Below are positions 15,292 through 24,031 of a DNA stretch of 45,704 bases, piece by piece. Below the pieces are notes generated by a model, which ran no database searches, was not told where the DNA came from, and saw only the letters and a list, made by a program, of their open reading frames with translations. How positions within the stretch are numbered: position 1 is the stretch's first letter; the number at the start of each line of letters is the position of its first letter. The DNA comes from Lactonifactor longoviformis DSM 17459 (GTDB lineage Bacteria; Bacillota; Clostridia; Lachnospirales; Lachnospiraceae). The stretch is from the NCBI RefSeq assembly GCF_900129135.1, contig NZ_FQVI01000031.1, forward strand, positions 1 through 45,704, written 5' to 3'. The translations under genes and the position numbers were made by a program.

Positions 15292-15334
15292 AATTCCGCG
15301 GCGGCGTGCTGACTGGTACGGGCGGGCGGGAGGG
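15292..15334 (+). repeat. GC-rich dispersed repeat, copy B
   Basis: This lies in the 130-bp gap between the convergent DeoR and LysR genes. It reads CCGCGGCGGCG, then GCTGACTGGTACGGGCGGG and CGGGAGG, and matches the minus strand of 124-166 with few differences. The stretch is much richer in G and C than its surroundings. A second TTCCGCGG follows at about 15340-15348. I see no T-run here, so transcription termination is not its obvious role. Confidence 0.6.
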
Positions 15335-15376
15335 CTTAAGTTCCGCGGATGTTTCCGCAGGAGTAGCCAGAGATTC

Positions 15377-16288
15377 TTAGGCAAAGCCGGGATTCCCATA
15401 CTTCCCCAGCTCCTCAATGTACAGCCGCCCCATCCCGCTCAGAGGAATCCCCTTTCTTTTTATGTACCCAATGGTCATAATCTCCTCCATATCCAGGGGC
15501 ACTGCCGTATAATTTCCCCCGTTCAGCTCCGCGCAGATAATTCCGGAACAGAGGGTATACGCATTCAGCTCCATCATCAGATTCAGGAACGTGGCCCTGT
15601 CATTTGCTTTTATCAGGCGTTTATACTCGTAAGTACTCAGAACCTCTTCTGCCAAATAAAAAGAATTATTCTCCCCCTGTTCAAAAGCCAGGCAGGGGTA
15701 GTCCTCCAGATCTTTCATGGAAACCTTTTCTTTGTCTGCCAGAGGATTGCCCTTCCAGAGATATACATACACACAGCAGTCAAAGAGAGGGATAAATTCC
15801 AGTTCCCTCTCACTCAGCATCTTATTCAGGACCTTTTCATTAAATGTATTTTGGTAAATAACCCCTACTTCACTGTAAAAATGCCGGACATTTTCTATTA
15901 CCTCAAAGGTTTTTGTCTCATGAACAGCAAATTCATATTCGTCCATCCCAAACCGCCTCACTAGTTCCACAAATGCTTTGACCGCAAATGAATAGTGCTG
16001 CATGGAGACTGAAAATTTCTTTTTCCCCTTTTTTTTCTCAATAAAGCGCTCATCAATGAGGCGGTACTGCTCCATCATCTGCCTGGCATAGCCAAGGAAT
16101 TCGTTTCCCTCTGCGGTTACCACGATTCCCCGGTTGCTTCTGTGAAACAGTGTGATTCCTATTTCCTCTTCCAGCTCCTTCACTGCCGCCGACAAGCTGG
16201 GCTGTGAGATGAAAAGTGCATTCGCCGCCTTATTCAGAGAGCCTGCGTCCGCCACAGCTATGATATATTTTAACTGCTGTAAAGTCAT
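15377..16288 (-). CDS. LysR family transcriptional regulator
   Basis: A 303-residue LysR-type regulator. The winged helix occupies residues 1-60 (SLNKAANALFISQPSLSAAVKELEEEIG), followed by the linker helix and a periplasmic-binding-like effector domain. It is on the same strand as, and 90 bp downstream of, the O-acetylhomoserine sulfhydrylase gene, with its own GGGAGG site. Neighbourhood suggests a role in sulfur amino-acid metabolism, in the manner of CysB/CysL-type regulators, but the effector cannot be read from sequence. Confidence 0.9.
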   Translation of the reverse strand: MTLQQLKYIIAVADAGSLNKAANALFISQPSLSAAVKELEEEIGITLFHRSNRGIVVTAEGNEFLGYARQMMEQYRLIDERFIEKKKGKKKFSVSMQHYSFAVKAFVELVRRFGMDEYEFAVHETKTFEVIENVRHFYSEVGVIYQNTFNEKVLNKMLSERELEFIPLFDCCVYVYLWKGNPLADKEKVSMKDLEDYPCLAFEQGENNSFYLAEEVLSTYEYKRLIKANDRATFLNLMMELNAYTLCSGIICAELNGGNYTAVPLDMEEIMTIGYIKRKGIPLSGMGRLYIEELGKYGNPGFA

Positions 16289-16378
16289 AATGTGCCTCCC
16301 AAAAGAGATGTCTTTCCGTTTCTATCGGTTACAGCAATACTTTACCATCATTCCTCAGCGGCGTACAGCCTTTTTCTG

Positions 16379-17698
16379 TCAGCCCTGCTGTTCTCCAATC
16401 GCCCGGAAGGCTTCCTCCAGATCCTCCAGGATATCCTCTATATTCTCGGTTCCTATGGAAAGGCGTATGGTATTGGGCTTGATCCCGGATTTCTCAAGCT
16501 CTTCTGCGGACATCTGAGAATGAGTGGTAGACGCCGGGTGAATTACCAGGGATTTGACATCAGCCACATTTGCCAGCAGGGAAAATAGCTCCAGCTCATC
16601 GATAAATGCTTTTGCCCTTGTATCATCGCCTTTTATCTCGAAGGTGAAAATAGAACCGCCTCCATTTGGAAAGTATTTTGCGTATAGTTTCTTTTGTTTT
16701 GGATCCTCTGCCACCGAAGGGTGATGCACCGCCTCTACCTGAGGATGTCTGCTCAGATAGTCCACTACCCTCAGCGCATTTTGCACATGACGCTCTACCC
16801 GCAGGGATAAGGTTTCCAGCCCCTGGAGGAATAGGAAGGCATGGAAGGGAGAAAGCGTAGCTCCGGTATCACGAAGAAGAATTGCACGGATTTTCGTTAC
16901 ATAGGCAGCCGCCCCCACTGCTTTTGTGAAGCTGATTCCGTGGTAACTCGGATTCGGCTCAACCAGAGAGGGGAACTTTCCGGAAGCCTCCCAGTCAAAT
17001 TTTCCGCTGTCCACAATAACACCCCCGATGGCTGTGCCGTGTCCCCCGATAAATTTGGTGGCTGAGTGTACTACAATATCTGCGCCGTACGCAATGGGCC
17101 GCACCAGATAAGGGGTGGCAAATGTATTATCCACAATAAGAGGAATCCTGTGGGCATGGGCGATCTCAGCGATCCTTTCTATGTCAACCACATCAGAATT
17201 AGGATTTCCTAAAGTCTCAATAAATACCAGCTTTGTATTGTCCTGAATAGCCGCCTCCACTTCACTGTCGTTGAAAATATCCACAAAGGTAGCAGTAATG
17301 CCATACTGCTTAATCGTATGAGCAAGAAAATTATAAGTACCTCCGTATATATTTTTTGCTGCCACCACGTGATCCCCTGCCTGGGCAATGTTTTCTATGG
17401 CATAGGCTATTGCCGCCGCCCCGGATGCCACAGCCAAAGCCGCCGCGCCTCCCTCCAGAGCTGCAATCCTCTTTCCAAATACTTCCTCTGTGGGGTTTGT
17501 CAGTCTTCCATAGATATTGCCCGCATCGGAAAGACCGAATCTTGCCGCCGCATGTTCGCTGTTCCGGAACACAAAAGACGAAGTCTGATAGATGGGTACT
17601 GCCCTGGCATCCGTCGCGGGATCCGCCTGTTCCTGGCCTACGTGAAGCTGTAAGGTTTCAAATCTGAATGTTCTGTCTGCTCTTATTTTTTTACTCAT
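16379..17698 (-). CDS. O-acetylhomoserine sulfhydrylase / Cys-Met metabolism PLP enzyme
   Basis: A 439-residue fold-type I PLP enzyme of the Cys/Met metabolism family. Family marks are FETLQLHVGQ near the start, YGRLTNPT, ASGAAA, LIVDNTFATPYL and the PLP-binding Lys215 in HSATKFIGGHG; the C-terminus has SLVIHPASTTHSQ. The N-terminal motif and the extended length are typical of MetY-type O-acetylhomoserine sulfhydrylase, which makes homocysteine from O-acetylhomoserine and sulfide; cystathionine gamma-synthase and methionine gamma-lyase are normally nearer 380-400 residues. The start follows GGAGG. It seems to be transcribed with the LysR gene downstream. Confidence 0.9.
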   Translation of the reverse strand: MSKKIRADRTFRFETLQLHVGQEQADPATDARAVPIYQTSSFVFRNSEHAAARFGLSDAGNIYGRLTNPTEEVFGKRIAALEGGAAALAVASGAAAIAYAIENIAQAGDHVVAAKNIYGGTYNFLAHTIKQYGITATFVDIFNDSEVEAAIQDNTKLVFIETLGNPNSDVVDIERIAEIAHAHRIPLIVDNTFATPYLVRPIAYGADIVVHSATKFIGGHGTAIGGVIVDSGKFDWEASGKFPSLVEPNPSYHGISFTKAVGAAAYVTKIRAILLRDTGATLSPFHAFLFLQGLETLSLRVERHVQNALRVVDYLSRHPQVEAVHHPSVAEDPKQKKLYAKYFPNGGGSIFTFEIKGDDTRAKAFIDELELFSLLANVADVKSLVIHPASTTHSQMSAEELEKSGIKPNTIRLSIGTENIEDILEDLEEAFRAIGEQQG

Positions 17699-17799
17699 AT
17701 CCTATACCTCCATCTGGAAATTTTCTCTTTGTTTTCTCTCGATGGATATATCATACAATAGGAATAGGAAAAGTGTTAATATGAATACTCTATGCTTTG

Positions 17800-17818
17800 C
17801 TATAGTCTATCCCTATAG
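17800..17818. promoter_or_regulatory. Twin CTATAG motif upstream of the sulfhydrylase gene
   Basis: CTATAG occurs at 17800-17805 and 17813-17818, starts 13 bp apart, about 100 bp upstream of the sulfhydrylase ATG. Each unit is itself a palindrome. Position and spacing would fit a LysR-type binding site; the adjacent LysR protein is the obvious candidate. Evidence is positional only. Confidence 0.3.
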
Positions 17819-17829
17819 CCTCATCCACA

Positions 17830-18273
17830 TTATTCTCCCTTCCTCTCCCGCAGTTTACGGTTCATCTGCTCTGCCATCCTGTAAGCGGAAAAGTAACTTA
17901 CCGATGTCACAATAGCAAATACCCCAATAATGCACACCTCCATACCGGCCAGCATATGGGGCTTGGAGGGGGAAAACCATGCAAACCACAGACCGCAGCC
18001 CAGAACAACAGCATTCACATAGATAAAGTAAAGAATCATCCGGACCAGCATGCCTCTCTTGGATACCTCTTTCTCTGCCCCGCAGGGAAGCAAAAGACTC
18101 CCCAGTGTACATAGGGCCGATACCATAAGAATCTGCCACAGAATATTTACCCCTATCTCGCTGCCGGATCCCCAGAAGATACCGATATAAACCGCAGTTA
18201 CAAACACAATTCCTGTGGTAATCCGAAAAAACATAGCCAGCATATCCTGCATTCGTTTTATCATATGACTCAT
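17830..18273 (-). CDS. DUF3021 family membrane protein
   Basis: About 147 residues with four hydrophobic segments (roughly residues 12-30, 42-60, 76-98 and 106-125) and a basic C-terminal tail ending in RKLRERKGE. This layout and its position directly after a LytTR regulator are characteristic of DUF3021 proteins. In related systems the membrane protein appears to hold or control the LytTR regulator at the membrane. The open frame extends to a TTG at 18297, but AGGAGG nine bases before the ATG at 18273 supports the shorter form. It starts 13 bp after the LytTR stop. Confidence 0.82.
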   Translation of the reverse strand: MSHMIKRMQDMLAMFFRITTGIVFVTAVYIGIFWGSGSEIGVNILWQILMVSALCTLGSLLLPCGAEKEVSKRGMLVRMILYFIYVNAVVLGCGLWFAWFSPSKPHMLAGMEVCIIGVFAIVTSVSYFSAYRMAEQMNRKLRERKGE

Positions 18274-18286
18274 CCTAACTGTCCTC

Positions 18287-18724
18287 CTATAGACCAAGCT
18301 TCTCTTTCAGGCTCCCCACATACTGCCTGGATATAATCACCTTTTCCCCATTGTCCAGAACCGCTTCAAAACGCCCTCCGAATGCCGGTGTCAGGCTCTT
18401 TATTTTGTTCAGATTCAGGATCGAGGACTTGGTTGCCCGCAGAAAGTCGTGCTGGGGCAGCTCTCTCTCCAGTTCATACAGCTTACTCTTTGTCTCATAA
18501 ACCTGAGTCCTGCAGTATGCGAATACCTTCTGATCTACAGACTCAAAATAATAGATCTCCCCAGGTGGTATCCGGTAGATCTCTCCGTCACGGTAGACGT
18601 TCAGTTTCGTATCCCCCTGCTTAAAATGATTCAAAAGGTTCCTAAGGCTGTCATCTATCCTATGACATTTCAATATAAGTTCCTCTTCTTCCCCGGGATC
18701 GGTATCCAGGATTGTAATTTTCAT
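18287..18724 (-). CDS. LytTR-domain transcriptional regulator
   Basis: A 145-residue protein made of a short N-terminal extension and a LytTR DNA-binding domain (about residues 42-145). The domain shows IPPGEIYYFESVDQKVFAY, an HDFLRATKSSILNLNKIKSL strand-turn, and the C-terminal VIISRQYVGSLKEKLGL. No receiver domain is present, so control probably comes from the DUF3021 partner. It lies 35 bp after the ABC permease gene and most likely regulates the exporter operon itself. Confidence 0.9.
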   Translation of the reverse strand: MKITILDTDPGEEEELILKCHRIDDSLRNLLNHFKQGDTKLNVYRDGEIYRIPPGEIYYFESVDQKVFAYCRTQVYETKSKLYELERELPQHDFLRATKSSILNLNKIKSLTPAFGGRFEAVLDNGEKVIISRQYVGSLKEKLGL

Positions 18725-18759
18725 TCTGCGGTTCCTTTCCTTTCAAATGCTGTACAGAG

Positions 18760-19674
18760 TCACCTGTCACTGCTTTTTCTCCGCCTTCCCAGCAGCACCG
18801 CTGCAGCTAATGCTACTATACCACAAATGCACAGAAACAGGATCTGGAAACTTACGGAGACCTCTCCACCCGTCATCTTTATGGTGATCCCCATATATTC
18901 TTTATATTCTTCTGTTACAGTCCCGGGTATCCCTGTAAAGGCTGTGCGCAGCGCCTCCCTGCAAAAGACTCCCCGCATCAGTGATGCTCCGTGGAGGACA
19001 GGCGTATAACGGAGAATCCTGGTCACTCCTTCCGGCAGAGAGCCCATAGGAATATAGATGGCCCCCAGGAATCCTACCAGTGTGCCTGCAATGGTAGCAA
19101 TCCCTGACCAGGCACTGCTGCTCTTAACAAACAGTGCTGCCAGAAACATAATTACCGCATAGATACAGACATTTAAAAAAATGTACACTATAATCTGTCC
19201 CAGTGTGCCTGGAGACAGAAGTTCACCCCCGGTAATCCGAATATAGGCAAGGGCTGCCGTCAAAGTCAGCAGGCAGAAAAATGTTCCGATGACTGCGGCG
19301 GACGTCATATATGAGAGTGCCAGCATATTTTTGCCGGCAGGAGCAGTGTAAAAACTGTCCAGACGATTTTCCGAGGCATCGTTAACCATAACTCCCACTG
19401 CAGTTAAAGTGACTGTAACCGCATTTACTATCATAATTCCGGCTAGCGTCCAGTACTGAACCAGGTGGAGGGCATTCTCTCTGTCCAGGACGGCATTCCT
19501 GGCAGAGCCATATTTGGCCAGAAGGTTGGTTACATTCTCCACATTCATATTTCCCAGAAACACACCTGTGAGCATTAAAACAATCAGCATTGCCAACAGA
19601 GAGAAGAATACAGCTGATCTGTCCCTCAAAAACACCAGACAATTTCTCTTTGTAAGACTCAGATATTTACGCAT
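18760..19674 (-). CDS. ABC-2 type transporter permease
   Basis: A 304-residue membrane protein with about six hydrophobic segments and a large loop after the first, as in ABC-2 exporters. The start at 19674 (MRKYLSLTKRN) is preferred to the upstream frame because it overlaps the ATPase stop by 8 bp, giving coupled translation, and begins with the usual cytosolic lead. It should export a drug, lipid or antimicrobial compound with the ATPase encoded just upstream. The cargo is unknown. Confidence 0.9.
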   Translation of the reverse strand: MRKYLSLTKRNCLVFLRDRSAVFFSLLAMLIVLMLTGVFLGNMNVENVTNLLAKYGSARNAVLDRENALHLVQYWTLAGIMIVNAVTVTLTAVGVMVNDASENRLDSFYTAPAGKNMLALSYMTSAAVIGTFFCLLTLTAALAYIRITGGELLSPGTLGQIIVYIFLNVCIYAVIMFLAALFVKSSSAWSGIATIAGTLVGFLGAIYIPMGSLPEGVTRILRYTPVLHGASLMRGVFCREALRTAFTGIPGTVTEEYKEYMGITIKMTGGEVSVSFQILFLCICGIVALAAAVLLGRRRKSSDR

Positions 19675-20590
19675 ATACTGCCTCCTCCCCTGCTGCATGC
19701 AGAAAAACGTCGTCCATGGTGCCCTGCACAACCTCAAACCCCAAAAGCATACCCTGATAATTTTCTACAATGGGAAGGGCTGACATCGTAGAGGCAATGG
19801 GGACAGTGATCAGGCCCTCCTTCTGCTGATACCGGATCTGCAGTCTATCCAAATCCATAAGAATTTTTTGTACGGCACCCTCCCTGGGGAACAGCCGCAG
19901 CTTGTCTTTTGCGAACCTTTCCTTCAGAGAAAATGGGGTGCCGTACTGTACCAGATGTCCCCGGTCTATCATTGCAATATGATCCGCCTTTGCCGCCTCC
20001 TCCATATAATGCGTGGTTAAAAAAACGGTCATTTTCATCTCCTTCTGCAGAGTGTGAATGATGCTCCAGACACTTCTTCTTGCAGATGGATCCAAGCCAG
20101 TGGTAGGTTCATCCAGGAATAAAATATCCGGGGTATGGAGAAGCGCCCGGGCAAGCTCACACCGGCGCTGCTGTCCCCCGGAAAGCTTTCCAAAGGGCTG
20201 CTTCAGCACTTCTCCCAATTCCAGAACCTCACAGACAGTGTCCAGGTTTTTGCGCAGTTTTCTTTTGTCCCCCTCATACAAAGCGCCCCGTATGGCAAGG
20301 TTTTCTTTCACTGTGAGCAGATTGTCCAGACAGTTATTCTGATATACAACACCAATCCGGCGTTTGATCTCTTCATTATCCCTCCCAAGTTCAAGTCCCT
20401 CCACAGTCACTCTGCCCTCTGTAGGGGCAGACAGCGTGCAGAGCATCCGGATCGTGGTGGATTTCCCGGCCCCATTCACTCCCAGGAAGCCGAACAGCTC
20501 TCCCTTTTCTACAGCAAAACTGATATCATCCACCGCTTTTATCCTTTGAAAATATTTTTTTAGGTGTTCAACTTTTATAATTTCTTCCAT
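19667..20590 (-). CDS. ABC transporter ATP-binding protein (DrrA/NodI-type exporter)
   Basis: A 307-residue ATPase. Walker A is GVNGAGKST, the Q-loop is VVYQNNCL, the signature is KLSGGQQRR, Walker B is ILFLDEPTTGLDP and the H-loop is LTTHYMEEA. The C-terminal extension of about 80 residues is typical of DrrA-like export ATPases. The frame extends to 20743, but the ATG at 20590 has a GGGAG site and starts at the family's normal N-terminus; a promoter lies between the two, which also favours the short form. Confidence 0.93.
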   Translation of the reverse strand: MEEIIKVEHLKKYFQRIKAVDDISFAVEKGELFGFLGVNGAGKSTTIRMLCTLSAPTEGRVTVEGLELGRDNEEIKRRIGVVYQNNCLDNLLTVKENLAIRGALYEGDKRKLRKNLDTVCEVLELGEVLKQPFGKLSGGQQRRCELARALLHTPDILFLDEPTTGLDPSARRSVWSIIHTLQKEMKMTVFLTTHYMEEAAKADHIAMIDRGHLVQYGTPFSLKERFAKDKLRLFPREGAVQKILMDLDRLQIRYQQKEGLITVPIASTMSALPIVENYQGMLLGFEVVQGTMDDVFLHAAGEEAVYA

Positions 20591-20623
20591 CCCGCCGTCT
20601 CCCTTCCCGATTGCCTTTTCTGT

Positions 20624-20652
20624 ACTATATTTTCTTTCTTCTTTTTTTGCAA
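20624..20652 (-). promoter_or_regulatory. Promoter of the ABC exporter/LytTR operon
   Basis: Read on the minus strand, TTGCAA at 20652-20647 is followed by 17 bp and TATAGT at 20629-20624. The predicted start is about 27 bp before the ATPase ATG. The spacer is a pure A/G tract. Confidence 0.55.
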
Positions 20653-20741
20653 TACTGAGACTGCTAAGATGTAAATATGAAACCATAACCTGCAAGATCC
20701 GCCGGGTATCACGCATGGATAGGTTAACCTCCCCGTGCTGC

Positions 20742-20768
20742 AAAAAAAGACAGAGCCGGCGGCTCTGC
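20742..20768 (-). terminator. Intrinsic terminator after the surface protein gene
   Basis: On the minus strand the hairpin CAGAGCC-GCC-GGCTCTG is followed after two bases by seven T. It starts 16 bp past the surface-protein stop codon and separates that gene from the ABC exporter operon downstream. Confidence 0.85.
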
Positions 20769-20783
20769 CTTTCTATCTGCCTA

Positions 20784-22025
20784 TTAGTCGTTATCCTTCT
20801 TCTTTTTCTTTGTAAATATTACAATGCCGATCCCAGCGGCAATGAGAACAATAACCAGGATAGCAATAGGAGCTGTATCCCCAGTTTTTACTGCATCAGT
20901 GGTGTTGGAGGATTCTTTATTATCTTTTGTACTTTCCTTTTTATCCTTAGAAGCTTCTATGGTTTTTTCGTCCTTTTTGTCTTTTTCTTCGTCTTTATCT
21001 TTGTTTTGCTTCTCTTTGACAACCTTGATGGCACAAGGCAGCATCTCACTCTCTGTACCGTTGGCATCTACCACACTGATTCCAAAGCCATACCCCTCCG
21101 AAAGCTCCGTTGCCTTTCCGACAATTGCATTGTTTTCAAGCTTTACCCACTCCGGAGCACTATAAATTTTTATAGTGTACGGAGCAGTGCCTCCGGATAT
21201 CTCAATGAGAAATCTAAATTCCTCGTCCAGTACCACCGTCAAGTCATCCTCATCAGCAGCTAATTTAACCTTTGGCATGCTGTCGTCTCCTCCTCCCACC
21301 ACAATTTGGGAGTCTAATCCCCAGGAAACTTTGCCCTTTGCATCTATTACACTATAGGATAATACATAAACGCCTGCTTTCGGCGGCTTGCCTGAAATCG
21401 TAATGCCGTCAACCTTCAGCCAGTCCGGCCCGGCGTATCCCTCAATTCGATACGGAGGCTCTCCCCCTGATACCTTGAGCGTTATCTCAAATTCTTTGTT
21501 TACCTCAAGTTCTAACTTATCATATCCAAGGCTGACATCCAGAAGGTCTTCTTTTACATACTCCTGCTTCTCCTTTCCATCGCCTTTCGCCTGTTTAAAA
21601 ATTGACACCGCAGAACTGTTTTCTGTACTTTCCTCTGCTACTTCCTTATCAGTTAAGTCCTTGTCTGTATTCTTCTCCCCTGTCTTTTTTGTCTCTGAAT
21701 CAGTGCTCTCCTTCTCCAATTTGCTGTCTTTGCCTTTCGTATCAGAGGCATCTGTTTTATTAGTATCCTGCTTGTCTTTACCTGCGTCCTTTGTATCCTC
21801 TTTCTTATCCTGTACCTGTCCCTCTTCCGGCTGCTCTTTTTTACCCTCATCCGATGATTCAGTCAGTGTATCCTGATTCACTTTCTCCTTATCTGTTTCC
21901 CCCTCTTTGCTTTCCGCGCTTGTGACTGCCGATGCGTGAACCATCCTTCCACCGGTGCCGGGTACCAACCCGGAAATACACAGTGCCAATGCACATCCCA
22001 ATGCCAATAATTGTTTTCTCCTCAT
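20784..22025 (-). CDS. Secreted, wall-anchored surface protein with two Ig-like repeats
   Basis: A 413-residue surface protein. It has an N-terminal signal peptide (MRRKQ, hydrophobic core to about residue 25, likely cleavage near Ala31-Ala33), then a roughly 110-residue Lys/Glu/Asp/Thr-rich low-complexity stalk, and two related Ig/cadherin-like repeats at about residues 160-245 and 250-337. The repeats share SGGEPPYRIEGYAGPDWLKV against SGGTAPYTIKIYSAPEWVKL, and DAKG/DANG near the end. A second charged linker leads to VKTGDTAP, a membrane segment (385-405) and a KKKKKDND tail. That is a sortase-type sorting signal of the PxTGD kind with Val at the usual Pro. The gene is monocistronic, with AAGGAG before the ATG and a terminator after. 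Function is probably adhesion or a structural role. Confidence 0.85.
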   Translation of the reverse strand: MRRKQLLALGCALALCISGLVPGTGGRMVHASAVTSAESKEGETDKEKVNQDTLTESSDEGKKEQPEEGQVQDKKEDTKDAGKDKQDTNKTDASDTKGKDSKLEKESTDSETKKTGEKNTDKDLTDKEVAEESTENSSAVSIFKQAKGDGKEKQEYVKEDLLDVSLGYDKLELEVNKEFEITLKVSGGEPPYRIEGYAGPDWLKVDGITISGKPPKAGVYVLSYSVIDAKGKVSWGLDSQIVVGGGDDSMPKVKLAADEDDLTVVLDEEFRFLIEISGGTAPYTIKIYSAPEWVKLENNAIVGKATELSEGYGFGISVVDANGTESEMLPCAIKVVKEKQNKDKDEEKDKKDEKTIEASKDKKESTKDNKESSNTTDAVKTGDTAPIAILVIVLIAAGIGIVIFTKKKKKDND

Positions 22026-22464
22026 ATCCCCTTCTCCTTTAGTAATTCATCCTATTTCTCCGGATATAGCTCCCTGAGATAGGCATATTGTAACACCATA
22101 TATTGGCATTTTGTTAATAATTAAGCAGAATTTTGTCTTATTTAAAGGGATTGCAATATGGTTTAAAAGTCATTAGCAAATCTTTTTATTTTTGTAATTA
22201 TATAGTTTGAGTTTTAAAATAAGTTTGACACATTTATGAATAAGCCCCACAGGTTTATAGCTCTCCCGGCAATCAGCAATAAGAGCCCCCTACACTTGCA
22301 GTATAAAAGGCTCTTTATTTGATTAATTTTGGTGTAGACACGTCAATAGCATAACCGCTGTCTGCCGCTGATTATTCCAATCTTTCATGTCCCCGGAACA
22401 TCGGCATTGTACCAGGGGTGCGGCAGGGCGGTTGGGGGCAGATTAACGAAAACAGTCTGTGAGG
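22026..22464. other. 439-bp intergenic region
   Basis: The half next to the surface protein (22026-22220) is AT-rich and probably holds its promoter, although no clear box pair stands out. The half next to the CoA-transferase (22360-22464) is GC-rich and has no open frame of note. A weak hairpin lies between them and is listed separately. Confidence 0.4.
22278..22319. terminator. Weak hairpin, possible terminator of the 2-oxoacid operon
   Basis: AATAAGAGCC at 22278-22287 pairs with GGCTCTTTATT at 22309-22319 across a 21-base loop, with one bulged base. Short T-rich tracts follow on both strands. It lies about 150 bp beyond the CoA-transferase stop, so it may end that operon, but the long loop makes it weak. 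Confidence 0.4.
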
Positions 22465-23997
22465 TCAATCCGTTGAAAGCATGCTGCCGTTGTCGCGGGC
22501 CCTGATGTGCCAGGTTCCAAGCTCCTCCAGCAGGACAGGCGTATGCGCCTTGTCCGGACCGCAGGCTTCCAATGCACGCTCATAGTAATCCTTCAGCATT
22601 GGGCGGTAATCCGGATGTGCGATGCGCAACATCTCCTTCACTCTCTGCTTGGGTGATTTGTTGCGGAGATCCGCCACACCGTATTCTGTTACAATAATAC
22701 ACGGCTCATGTTCCGTAATATCTATGTGTGAGCAGGAAGGCACGATACAGGACAGCGCACCTTTTTTAGCGGTAGACAGGGTAAAATAGCAGGGCAGACC
22801 GGCATTCTGGGCAAAATCAAGGGCTCCGCCGATGCCGCTGATGACACTGGTGCCATTTACATGGCTGGAGTTGATATTTCCGAAAATATCAGCCTCTACT
22901 ATATTATTCATGGTAATAAGTCCAAGTCTGCGGATAACTTCGGGATTATTGGAAATCTCTACCGGGCGTACCATCAGCTTACCTTCATACTCCTCAGGAT
23001 GTTTCAGAATATGATCAGTTGTATCACCGGCACAGCCAAACCCTGCAGTGGAAATAAAGTCAATGCTGCCTTCGCGCACCATATCCATGGCGTCTTCCAA
23101 AACCGCCTCCGTATACATTTCCATGCCCTTAAAATGCTTGCCCATTTCACGCAGAACCGTTCCGGCAACCATCCCTCCTCCGGTCTGAATGGGTGGAAGC
23201 TTCTCGGTCATCCTGCCCTCCGCAACCTCTCTCTGAAGGAAATCAACAAAGTTTTTCGCTATCTGTTTCACCTCCGGAGGCGCCGCGTCGGCAGTCAGAG
23301 GATACCACATAGGACTGAGGAACAGGGGTTCATCTGTAATTACAACCCCTAAAACCTTATCCGGGTCACAGGTATAGAAATGGGAACCAATTACATCTGT
23401 GGCCTTGGTGATAGGAATCGGCTGGCGGCCGGGACGCGCACCGGGTTCATAGACGTCGTGCAGCCGGTACATACCCTCGGAAGACTGAAGATTAATCTCC
23501 AAAATCACCTTTTTGGCACAGTTGAGCACTGTCTGCGTATATCCCGCACATACGGATGGTTTTAACTTTCCGTCCTCTGTAATACCTGCAACGGAAACCA
23601 GAGCCACGTCAATATCTCCCAGATAACCGCTTCTGATATATTCGGGAATCATACTGAGACGATAGTCCATAAAATTAAGACCGCCTTCGGCAGTGTTGGC
23701 ACTTTTCCGGACGCCGGAATGTGCCTGTGTATAAGGCATGAAGCTTTTGATCATACCCGCATTGGTCCAGTCCTCGTCTATTACCGGGGTACAGGAAGCG
23801 GCAGAGATGAGTTTTACTTCAATTTTCTCACCGGCATTCCGGCGTCCCAGCAGGGCACGCGCCGTGCTGACGGGACTGTCATAGCAGATAAAATGCGGAA
23901 CAGATACGGTCATACCGTCTTTAATGTAGCTTGCCGCCTGCTCCGCAGTAATCACTTTCTCGCGGAATACAGGGCTTTCGATTCGACTGAGATTCAT
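22465..23997 (-). CDS. Acetyl-CoA hydrolase/transferase family CoA-transferase
   Basis: A 510-residue class I CoA-transferase of the Ach1/AarC/Cat1 family. The probable catalytic glutamate is Glu297 in MEMYTEAVLEDA. Other family segments are LQ/IQTGGGMVAGTVL near 270, FISTAGFGCAG, and IVTEYGVADLRNKSPKQRV near the C-terminus. It should exchange CoA between an acyl-CoA and acetate or succinate, conserving the thioester energy. It is the last gene of the oxidoreductase operon, 34 bp after the gamma subunit and preceded by AAGGAGG. In context it would release the acid from the acyl-CoA made by the oxidoreductase. Confidence 0.9.
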   Translation of the reverse strand: MNLSRIESPVFREKVITAEQAASYIKDGMTVSVPHFICYDSPVSTARALLGRRNAGEKIEVKLISAASCTPVIDEDWTNAGMIKSFMPYTQAHSGVRKSANTAEGGLNFMDYRLSMIPEYIRSGYLGDIDVALVSVAGITEDGKLKPSVCAGYTQTVLNCAKKVILEINLQSSEGMYRLHDVYEPGARPGRQPIPITKATDVIGSHFYTCDPDKVLGVVITDEPLFLSPMWYPLTADAAPPEVKQIAKNFVDFLQREVAEGRMTEKLPPIQTGGGMVAGTVLREMGKHFKGMEMYTEAVLEDAMDMVREGSIDFISTAGFGCAGDTTDHILKHPEEYEGKLMVRPVEISNNPEVIRRLGLITMNNIVEADIFGNINSSHVNGTSVISGIGGALDFAQNAGLPCYFTLSTAKKGALSCIVPSCSHIDITEHEPCIIVTEYGVADLRNKSPKQRVKEMLRIAHPDYRPMLKDYYERALEACGPDKAHTPVLLEELGTWHIRARDNGSMLSTD

Positions 23998-24031
23998 AAA
24001 TGTCCTCCTTGCGTATGGTTAAGTTAACAAA

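Noticed and set aside
17699-17829. SAM riboswitch or T-box upstream of the sulfhydrylase gene
   Set aside because: I found no T-box consensus, no obvious multi-stem leader and no terminator hairpin in this 131-bp stretch. A covariance search would be decisive.
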